Assembly: GCA_964449175.1 (NCBI GenBank)
Contig: CAYUYH010000067.1
Coordinates: forward strand, 1-11,890
Direction of reading: 5' to 3'
Length of the DNA stretch: 11,890 nt
Source: CAYUYH01 sp964449175
Lineage (GTDB): Bacteria > Planctomycetota > Phycisphaerae > SM23-33
Of the stretch, positions 1 through 5,847 are shown piece after piece. The position numbers and the translations under genes are program-made. Numbering within the stretch: the first letter of the stretch is position 1; each line of letters opens with the position of its first letter. The notes beneath the pieces were generated by a model that worked only from the letters and a program-made list of their open reading frames with translations, did no database searches and was not told the origin of the DNA.

Positions 1-156
1 GCCATGGAGCACACAGGTGGGCTGTCTGCGATGGCCGAACCCGCCAAAAGTGTGAAGCTCGACTCACGGGCCGACCTGCGGCAGGCGATCATATGCCACG
101 AGGTCTTCTCCCTGCCCAAGGCCCTGAAGGCCACACTTGAGCCGTGGGAGTTGTGA
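1..156 (+). CDS. Small unrecognised ORF or C-terminal end of a gene cut by the window edge
   Basis: Frame 1 is open from the window edge to a TGA at 154-156, giving 51 codons at most. In-frame ATGs lie at 4 and 31, so this could be a complete 40-50 residue protein or the tail of a longer one. I do not recognise it. Visible text includes a segment reading DLRQAIICHEVFSLPKALK, which looks like a short conserved amphipathic tail. The stop is only 10 bases before the ATG of the universal stress protein, and the GAGGG that serves that gene overlaps this stop, so the two are probably co-transcribed. Codon use looks GC-rich like its neighbours. Coding status is moderately supported; function is unknown. 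Confidence 0.45.
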   Translation, partial: AMEHTGGLSAMAEPAKSVKLDSRADLRQAIICHEVFSLPKALKATLEPWEL

Positions 157-166
157 GGGCCGACCA

Positions 167-649
167 ATGGCCGACGGCGAAATCACGATATCCAAGATCC
201 TCTATCCGACGGATTTCTCCGACCTGTCGATCCGCGCGATGCGCTACGCCGAGCAGTTCGCCGTCAAGTTCGGCGCCGAGCTGCACTGCCTGCACGTCGT
301 CGACGACTCGCTCCAACAGGTCTGGCTGATGACGGAGATGCCCTCCGTGCCGGTCGGCCCGCCGATCGAGGAGATGCTGGCCGCCGGCGAGCGGAAACTG
401 AGCGACTTCACCAGGGCCCACCTCACCGGCGAGGTCAAGTCCGTCAACGTGATCCGGCGGGGGCGACCGTTCCTGGAGATCATCAGCTACGCCCGCGAGC
501 AGGGCGTCGAGCTGATCGTCATGGGCACGCACGGGCGGACCGCGCTGCGGCAGGTGCTGATGGGCTCGGTCGCCGACAAGGTCGTCCGCAAGAGCCCTTG
601 CCCGGTGATGACGGTCCGCTCGCCCGGCCACGGCTTCGAGATGCCGTGA
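167..649 (+). CDS. Universal stress protein, UspA family
   Basis: This 160-residue single-domain Usp is the usual length. The N-terminus reads KILYPTDFSDLS, the family's first beta strand with the nucleotide-contacting Asp (D16). The C-terminal ATP-binding motif G-x2-G-x9-G-(S/T) is intact as GTHG (120-123), nine residues, then GS (133-134), and the protein ends with the typical CPVMTVR strand. It is therefore expected to be an ATP-binding cytosolic Usp, made or active under stress; its target is unknown. The ATG at 167 is chosen over an in-frame start at 137 because GAGGG lies 7 bases upstream of it and homology begins right after it. It follows the small ORF by 10 bases and converges with the radical SAM gene at 669. 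Confidence 0.93.
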   Translation: MADGEITISKILYPTDFSDLSIRAMRYAEQFAVKFGAELHCLHVVDDSLQQVWLMTEMPSVPVGPPIEEMLAAGERKLSDFTRAHLTGEVKSVNVIRRGRPFLEIISYAREQGVELIVMGTHGRTALRQVLMGSVADKVVRKSPCPVMTVRSPGHGFEMP

Positions 650-660
650 GCGTCGCAGCC

Positions 661-680
661 GCCGCGGTCTAGGTCGCGGC
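661..680. terminator. Hairpin at the convergent gene ends (weak terminator candidate)
   Basis: GCCGCG (661-666) and CGCGGC (675-680) are perfect 6-base inverted arms around an 8-base loop. They lie between the usp stop (649) and the end of the minus-strand radical SAM gene, whose stop codon is in the loop. There is no T-run on either strand, so an intrinsic terminator is not well supported. In GC-rich sequence a hairpin of this size can also arise by chance. Confidence 0.25.
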
Positions 681-2354
681 CTCTGCGTGTTGGGGGGCCT
701 CGGCTGGGGCGTCCGCCGCGTCCACTACCCCTTCGGCCACCAGTTTGCCCCAGTGCCTGTCGTTGAAGATGCACCCGGGGTCGCCGGCGTGCAGTTGGCC
801 GAAGTAGGCGTCCGCCCGGGCGCGGCAGCCGCCGCAGTAGCTGCGAAACGCGCACACCTCGCAGTGGCCGGTCCGCCGCGTGCGGTCGTTGAGGATCTCG
901 GCGAAGGAGTTCTGTTGGAAGATGTCGATCAGGCCGGCTGAGCGGACGTTGCCCATTACGCGGTGGGGCAGGTAGACGCAGGGGGTCACGTCGCCGTTTG
1001 GCTGGATGCACACGTAGGTCCGCCCCGCTCCGCAGCCGCCGAGATACTTGGCCACCACGCGGGCCTTCGCGCCGCTGCCGCTGCCGGCGTGCGAGCATGT
1101 CACCCGCCCGCCGTCGACAGCCGCCCCGGCCAGGCACACGCGCCCAAGCTGCGGGGCGGTTGATATCACGCCGATCCCGCCGGCCTGCATCTTCGCGTTC
1201 AGCGTCGCCAGCAGCCGCTCGCGCTGGGCGGGAGAGATGTCGCCACGGACCATCCTCAACCCCCGGCCGACCGGGATGAAGTTGAAGTGCGCGAAGCAGC
1301 CCGCGCCCAGGTGCTCGGCCAGGGCGATCATGTCGCCCACCTCGTCGATGTTGCCGGCGTGGACGCACATGGCGATCCCCAGCCGCAGGCCCGGCGTGGC
1401 GACGACCGTTTTGGCGCCGGCGACCGCGCGGGCCCACATGCCGCTCTGGCCGCGGAATGCGTCGTGGCGGTCGGCGCGGACGCTATCGAGCGAGATCTCC
1501 ACGTAGCGCAGCCCAGCCTCGGCCAGCCGCCGGGCCAGGTCCGCCGTCATCGTCGTGCCGTTCGTGGCGATCGTGACGTGCATGCCGTACCGCCGGGCCC
1601 GCTCGATGACCGGGATCAGATCGCCGCTGACGGTCGGCTCGCCGCCGGACAGCGCCAGCATGGGCATGTACGCTTGGCCCATCTGATCGACGAGCTCGAG
1701 CTTGTCTGCTAGGGGCAGTTCGCCGTCGATGGCCGAGCGGTCGCTGTCCTGGTAGCAGTGGCTGCACGCCAGGTTGCAGCGGTTGGTGAAGTTCCACACG
1801 GCGAACAGCGGTGCGGCGAACCGCTGCGGGACGGTCAGCCCGTAACGGGCGATCGAGCGGGCGACGATCACGATGCCCCGCAGCGTGGCCGTGTCCTCAG
1901 CCAGGCGCTTACGGAAGGCCGCGACGTCCGCGCCGCCCCTCAGCCAGTCGAGGACGCGGTGGATCGGCCAATACTTCACGCGCTGGACGGCGGCGCAGTC
2001 GTCGCTGCGGTAGGTGGATATGATCCGCTCCAGCGGCGTCCGCCCGTCGCTGCCCTCGGCCGACAGCATGCCCAGCAGCCAGCGGCCTATTGCGTTGCCG
2101 GCCAGTCGCTCCAGCGGGTGGTGGAAGTCGATCTGCAGCGGCCGGGCGGAGTTGTCGCCGGCATTGGCGAGGCGCCTGACATACTCGCCGCTGCTTATGG
2201 TCCCGTCGGTCCGGCGGCTGGGGCTTTTGTTCAGGTCAGTCGATGGCGGGAACTGCTCGTCGTAGGTCTTGCCGATGGCGGCGGCCGTGCTGTGACTCGC
2301 CGGCGCGGTGTACGAGCGGACTGGCCCGCCGCAGCGACTGTGCGTCAGTCCCAT
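669..2354 (-). CDS. Radical SAM protein with C-terminal SPASM-type cysteine-rich domain
   Basis: This 561-residue protein has a radical SAM core starting near residue 184 (LFAVWNFTNRCN). The cluster motif is CNLACSHC (C193-x3-C197-x2-C200), followed by SAM-binding GGEP at 237-240 and ATNG at 263-266. The C-terminal cysteines C441, C449, C459, C498, C501, C507, C510 and C528, including CEVCAFRSYCGGC, are arranged like a SPASM domain carrying auxiliary 4Fe-4S clusters. Residues about 77-180 form a helical pre-domain (HHPLERLAGNAIGRWLL) also seen in some archaeal and bacterial radical SAM/SPASM proteins; residues 1-75 look low in structure. SPASM enzymes modify peptides or cofactors, but the substrate here is unknown. 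Translation starts at the ATG at 2354, inside the last codons of the preceding radical SAM gene (10-base overlap), with GGGAG nearby; the open frame further upstream to 2558 lies within that gene and is not used. Confidence 0.9.
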   Translation of the reverse strand: MGLTHSRCGGPVRSYTAPASHSTAAAIGKTYDEQFPPSTDLNKSPSRRTDGTISSGEYVRRLANAGDNSARPLQIDFHHPLERLAGNAIGRWLLGMLSAEGSDGRTPLERIISTYRSDDCAAVQRVKYWPIHRVLDWLRGGADVAAFRKRLAEDTATLRGIVIVARSIARYGLTVPQRFAAPLFAVWNFTNRCNLACSHCYQDSDRSAIDGELPLADKLELVDQMGQAYMPMLALSGGEPTVSGDLIPVIERARRYGMHVTIATNGTTMTADLARRLAEAGLRYVEISLDSVRADRHDAFRGQSGMWARAVAGAKTVVATPGLRLGIAMCVHAGNIDEVGDMIALAEHLGAGCFAHFNFIPVGRGLRMVRGDISPAQRERLLATLNAKMQAGGIGVISTAPQLGRVCLAGAAVDGGRVTCSHAGSGSGAKARVVAKYLGGCGAGRTYVCIQPNGDVTPCVYLPHRVMGNVRSAGLIDIFQQNSFAEILNDRTRRTGHCEVCAFRSYCGGCRARADAYFGQLHAGDPGCIFNDRHWGKLVAEGVVDAADAPAEAPQHAEAAT

Positions 2355-4255
2355 GACGTCGCGCTCCCGTCGGCCTGCTCGGCGCCGCGGGGCGGGGCGC
2401 CGGCCGCGTAGCAGCTCTCGACCGCCTGGCGATACTCCGGCCCGCAATTGTACGTGCAGAACGGGAAGATGCCCGCCGGCGTGGAGTATAGGATCACGCA
2501 CCGCTTGGCCCGCTCGACGTCGTAGTTGTAGCGGTCCTGGAAGTGCATGCCCGCGCACAGCAGCGTCTTATACGTGGACTTCTCGCCGTCGCCCCGGCCT
2601 AGGGTTTTGTCCACCAGGCCCTGGAGCGAGCGGACGAACCTCTCGACGGTCAGGCCCTCCGGCGCGGCGGCGGCGTTGAAGTGCCTCTTGAACATCCTGA
2701 TCGTCCGCCACTTGTCCAGCCAGTTGGCCCGCCCGCGGCGGCGGATGCGGGCGGCGATGCGGTGCATCTCCGTGAACATGCCCTCCACGTTGATCACCTG
2801 CGGGAACGGATACGCCCGCCCGTCCGGCGAGACGAGGAAGTACGTCCCGAACGCGCAATCCGGGTGGCAGCTCGCCCGGACCTTCGACTTGCCCGTCAGC
2901 GCCTCCAGTATCTCCGACAGGGGCACGACGATCGTCAGCGGGAACATGTCGCGAAGGGCGCTGGCGCCCGAGGCGGCGGCGATGTCATGCCCGAGATCGC
3001 CGAGCGTGTAGCGGATCTTCGCGCGCTGGTCGGCGTCGATTCGCCCGGAGATGGACACCGGCTGGAAGCTAATTGCGCTGACCACGTCGATGTTGGCCGT
3101 CGCGAAGCGGAGAATCTCGCCGACCTGGTCGTCGTTGACGCCCTTCAGGACCGTCGGCACGAGGCAGACCTTCATGCCGGTCGCGCGGCAGTTGTCGATG
3201 ACGGCCAGCTTGGCCGCCCAGATGCCGGGGTAGTTGCGGATCTCGCTGTAGGCGGCCTCGCCGACGCCGTCGAACTGGAGATACAGCACGTGTAGCCCGG
3301 CCGCGGCGCACTGCTCGGCGAACTGCCGGTCGGCCAGCGTCAGCCCGTTCGTGGCGAGCTGAATGTGCGAGAAGCCCATGTCCCGCGCCGTCACGACGAT
3401 CCGCAGGAAGTCCGGGTGCAGCGTCGGCTCGCCGCCGGTGAACTGGATGGCCGTGCAGGGCGTGGGGCGCAGGTCGCGCAGGGCCTGCAACTGGCGGACG
3501 ACCTGCTCGTACGGCGGCTGGCAGACGTAGCCCGCCGCGCCGGCGTTGGCGAAGCAGATCGGGCAGGTCATGTTGCAGCGGTTGGTGAGGTCGATCTGCG
3601 CCAGGCAGGGGCAGGAGATGTGCTGGTCGCACAGCCCGCAGTCCGACGGGCAACTGCCGCTGCCGCGGACGTGCGGCGAGGCCAGCCCCGGCGGGTCGGG
3701 GAAGCTCCACCAGCTCGCCTTGGCGTGCAGCAGTGCGTCGGAGTTCACGCAGTCGCGGAAGTAGCCGTGGACGGGACAGGCCTTCTCGACGAACACCGCG
3801 CCGTCCTCGACGAACTGCCGGCCGAGCACGATCGCCCCACAGTCGGGGCAGAGGCTCTCGACGGTCTTGGGCAGTCGGCGGATGGGCGGGCGGATTCGTT
3901 GGCCGGTCAGCGTGCGTGTCGGCCCGCCGGCGGGGTCGGCGATATCTTCGGTCCAGATCGCGTCGTGGTGGACCTGGCGCGTCGGGCCGCAGCGGTCACA
4001 GCGAAAGGTGAGCACGATCTGCCGCCCCAGGCGTTCGAAGGTGGCAGGGGTGACCTGGCGGCAGGCGGGGCAGGTGGCCTGCGTATCGACGGGCAAGGCG
4101 GCATAGCTGCCGGTGAACCGCCGAAGCTCACGCCTAACCTCGCCCAGCGGCCCCCAGGCGTCGTCGCGCTGCGGACGGACAACATGTCCGACGCTGTCGC
4201 CAACTATGGCGCGGCGTCTGGCTGTGCTGCTAGCTATCGATCCGTCAACTGCCAT
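2345..4255 (-). CDS. Radical SAM protein of the tetraether lipid synthase (Tes)/MJ0619 type
   Basis: This 636-residue protein matches the Tes/MJ0619 family layout. It has a cysteine-rich lead (C136PDC, C160PVHG), then CPSDCGLC (202-209), then the radical SAM core with CNMTCPIC (C227-x3-C231-x2-C234), FANAG, GGEPTLHP (274-281) and ATNG (301-304). Near the end come CHPDC (463-467) and the family signature MHFQDRYNYDVERAKRC with FPFCTYNCGP. Archaeal Tes joins lipid chains through an sp3-sp3 carbon bond and has several iron-sulfur clusters plus a rubredoxin-like iron; MJ0619 was also once linked to pterin methylation. Which applies to this bacterial protein is not known. An extra N-terminal zinc-ribbon-like pair (C62-x2-C65 and C86-x2-C89) precedes the family domain. 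The start at 4255 has GGAAG 8 bases upstream; ATG 4291 (GAAGGG directly abutting) would add 12 residues, and a start at 4393 would overlap the preceding gene. Confidence 0.88.
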   Translation of the reverse strand: MAVDGSIASSTARRRAIVGDSVGHVVRPQRDDAWGPLGEVRRELRRFTGSYAALPVDTQATCPACRQVTPATFERLGRQIVLTFRCDRCGPTRQVHHDAIWTEDIADPAGGPTRTLTGQRIRPPIRRLPKTVESLCPDCGAIVLGRQFVEDGAVFVEKACPVHGYFRDCVNSDALLHAKASWWSFPDPPGLASPHVRGSGSCPSDCGLCDQHISCPCLAQIDLTNRCNMTCPICFANAGAAGYVCQPPYEQVVRQLQALRDLRPTPCTAIQFTGGEPTLHPDFLRIVVTARDMGFSHIQLATNGLTLADRQFAEQCAAAGLHVLYLQFDGVGEAAYSEIRNYPGIWAAKLAVIDNCRATGMKVCLVPTVLKGVNDDQVGEILRFATANIDVVSAISFQPVSISGRIDADQRAKIRYTLGDLGHDIAAASGASALRDMFPLTIVVPLSEILEALTGKSKVRASCHPDCAFGTYFLVSPDGRAYPFPQVINVEGMFTEMHRIAARIRRRGRANWLDKWRTIRMFKRHFNAAAAPEGLTVERFVRSLQGLVDKTLGRGDGEKSTYKTLLCAGMHFQDRYNYDVERAKRCVILYSTPAGIFPFCTYNCGPEYRQAVESCYAAGAPPRGAEQADGSATSWD

Positions 4256-4334
4256 CTGCCGGACTTCCGGTTGATAAGCCTGCTTGTTCATCCCTTCGCG
4301 GCGGTGCCGCACGGCATGTGTGCGTCCTTGTGGG

Positions 4335-5627
4335 TCAATCGCCGAAGTACGCGGGCCAGCGGCGGACCTGCTTCTTCCGCTTGCGATAACCATCGGCCAG
4401 CTCCATGAAAATATCCAGGTCGCGGTCCATGTTGGAGCTGGTCGCGTCGAAGTAGAAGTTGCGGATCGGGATGTCGTCGTGGTCGGCCGACAGCGAGTGG
4501 TACACGCCCTCGGAGACGATCCCGTTCATGCACGAAAACGGGCTGATGTCGATTATGCCGTCGACGCCCTTGGCGTGGAGGTACACGCTCTTGCCGATCG
4601 ACAGGGCCATCTCGCCGAGCGCGCCGTCCGCGGGCAGATAAGGCCAGCCCGGCTCGAGCACCTCCTCGTATATGTCGTGCGGCTCCTCGTAGCCGACGAA
4701 CTCCTCGGCGAACGGGGCAAGCAGCTTCTTCTCGTCGCGGTGCTGGACGGCGTTCTTGACCAGCGCGCCCAGCATCGACAGCGAGATGGTCTTCCCGTCG
4801 CGTTTGAGCAGGTACTTCTGCGACCAGTTGGTGTACCAGATCCACTCGGTCACGTCGCTCAGCCAGGCCTCGCCGCCATGGGCCTCGATTCTGCGCACGG
4901 CCTCGTTATTGCTGAATGTGTTCAGCCGGCAGAATATCTCACCGACGACGCCGATCAGCGGGCGGTCCTTCGTGTATTTCGCGGGCACGGCCCGGAACAG
5001 CTCGCGCGCCTGGAAGAGCGCCGAAACCATCCTGCCGAAGCGCTTCGACGGGCGCCGCGGCGACTCGACTATCTTTTCCACCAGCTCGATGGCCTTCTCG
5101 TACGCCTCGTCGGCCGCGCCGGGGACGGTCTCGTAAGGCCGGGTCTTCAGCAGCATCTTGTGCAGGATGTCCGCCGAGACCAGCCCCCACCACAGGTGGC
5201 GGATCATGTACGGCGCGTGGTCGGCCAGGCCGTCGTAGCTGTTCTTGCTGGTCGGCGAGAGGACCGGCACCTCGGCCAGCCCCAGCTCCTGGAGCACCTG
5301 CCGCAGGTACGGCCCGTACTGGCCGAAGCGGCAGGGGCCCTCAGCCGTCGGCATGAAGAAGGCGGTGCGGCTGGGGTCGAAGTCCGGCGAGTTGACGATC
5401 CGCAGGAAGTCGCCGAGCGTGACCTTCTGCGGGTAGCATTCCTCGCCGCTGCTGTGCAGGGCGCCGAGCTCCAGCGTGCGGTCGTCGCTTTCGGGCGTGA
5501 CGGCGGCGTCGATGCCGATGGAGCGGAACGCGGCCGCCATCAGCCTCGCGCCGATATAGGACATGCGCGGGATCCACAGCGTTCGGCCCCGCAATATTTC
5601 CGTGACAGTCTCGGTTGCCATACTCAT
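4335..5627 (-). CDS. HgdB-like iron-sulfur protein, related to the DUF2229 part of CoA-dehydratase activases
   Basis: This 430-residue protein resembles the C-terminal, HgdB-like half of large 2-hydroxyacyl-CoA dehydratase activase proteins. Matching blocks are IPRMSYIGARLMAAAF (19-34), GEECYPQK (61-68), GPCRFGQYGPYL (97-108), GEIFCRLN (229-236) with EAW and EW following, and GVDGIIDISPFSCMNGIVSE (354-373). C64, C99 and C366 lie in these conserved blocks and are the likely 4Fe-4S ligands; C233 is the fourth cysteine. Family members take part in ATP-driven low-potential electron transfer to dehydratases or reductases. The ASKHA ATPase domain normally fused or adjacent is absent from this protein and from the window. 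The start is ATG 5627, with a second ATG at 5621; neither has a clear ribosome binding site. It is the first gene of the cluster leading into the two radical SAM genes; the gap to the next start is 79 bases (43 if 4291 is used). Confidence 0.82.
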   Translation of the reverse strand: MSMATETVTEILRGRTLWIPRMSYIGARLMAAAFRSIGIDAAVTPESDDRTLELGALHSSGEECYPQKVTLGDFLRIVNSPDFDPSRTAFFMPTAEGPCRFGQYGPYLRQVLQELGLAEVPVLSPTSKNSYDGLADHAPYMIRHLWWGLVSADILHKMLLKTRPYETVPGAADEAYEKAIELVEKIVESPRRPSKRFGRMVSALFQARELFRAVPAKYTKDRPLIGVVGEIFCRLNTFSNNEAVRRIEAHGGEAWLSDVTEWIWYTNWSQKYLLKRDGKTISLSMLGALVKNAVQHRDEKKLLAPFAEEFVGYEEPHDIYEEVLEPGWPYLPADGALGEMALSIGKSVYLHAKGVDGIIDISPFSCMNGIVSEGVYHSLSADHDDIPIRNFYFDATSSNMDRDLDIFMELADGYRKRKKQVRRWPAYFGD

Positions 5628-5647
5628 TTGCCCGGATGACGAATTCC

Positions 5648-5689
5648 GCGTGCAACCCGCCTTAGGCGGGCCTGCGGGAAGTTGCACGC
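5648..5689. repeat. Nested inverted repeat, REP-like unit
   Basis: GCGTGCAAC (5648-5656) and GTTGCACGC (5681-5689) are perfect 9-base inverted arms. Inside them CCCGCC-TTA-GGCGGG (5656-5670) is a second perfect hairpin. The unit lies 21 bases upstream of the HgdB-like start and would be in its leader transcript. The same arm sequences recur at 5794-5839, so this looks like a small repeat family rather than a chance hairpin. Confidence 0.6.
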
Positions 5690-5793
5690 CTTACACCCTG
5701 AAGCCGCATAGCATACACGACCGGCGCGGGATTTCCATGCGCTTTGTGCCCGCACCGCCGCGGAGGTTACAGCCGTAGGGCGTCCATCTTTGA

Positions 5794-5839
5794 TGCACGC
5801 GGGCCCTCCTAGGTATCCCGCGTGCAACTAGTCGCACGC
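5794..5839. repeat. Two overlapping inverted repeats sharing one arm, downstream of glnS
   Basis: TGCACGCGGG (5794-5803) and CCCGCGTGCA (5817-5826) are perfect 10-base inverted arms with a 13-base loop. The second arm can instead pair with 5831-5839: on the minus strand GCGTGCGAC and GTTGCACGC face each other across TA, with nine pairs if one G-U is allowed. The two hairpins cannot form together. The element begins 9 bases past the glnS stop. No T-run follows, so it is not a standard intrinsic terminator. It may be a REP-like element, a Rho-independent-like end signal or an attenuator; the sequence does not decide. Confidence 0.55.
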
Positions 5840-5847
5840 CCTGCTTT

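Larger units (their letters stand above)
5628..5847. other. Non-coding gap between glnS and the radical SAM cluster
   Basis: This 220-base gap has no convincing gene. It contains two hairpin-forming units (annotated separately) and, read on the minus strand, a weak promoter-like pair: TGGAAA (5732-5737) and TATGCT (5710-5715) with a 16-base spacer. The match to the sigma-70 consensus is only partial, so the promoter is a guess. The cluster start at 5627 needs either a promoter here or readthrough from glnS. Confidence 0.4.

Noticed and set aside
2355..2558. Upstream extension of the SPASM radical SAM frame
   Set aside because: It lies inside the Tes-like gene in another frame and its translation is Arg/Gly-rich noise; the ATG at 2354 fits better.
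4256..4393. Longest possible start of the Tes-like gene at 4393
   Set aside because: It would overlap the end of the HgdB-like gene by 59 bases; ATGs at 4291 and 4255 are after its stop, and 4255 has a spaced GGAAG.
3365..4408. Plus-strand open frame opposite the Tes-like gene
   Set aside because: Antisense shadow with no motifs, while the minus strand encodes a recognisable radical SAM protein.
4284..5639. Plus-strand open frame of 451 codons opposite the HgdB-like gene
   Set aside because: Antisense shadow of a gene with clear family motifs; composition is Val/Arg/His-rich as expected of a mirrored frame.
5624..5827. Minus-strand 67-codon frame in the gap before the HgdB-like gene
   Set aside because: No family resemblance, and it is made of the inverted-repeat sequence; treated as non-coding.
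5640..5847. Possible tRNA or riboswitch in the glnS-radical SAM gap
   Set aside because: No T-loop-like GTTCGA, no cloverleaf arms and no riboswitch consensus that I recognise; only simple hairpins.
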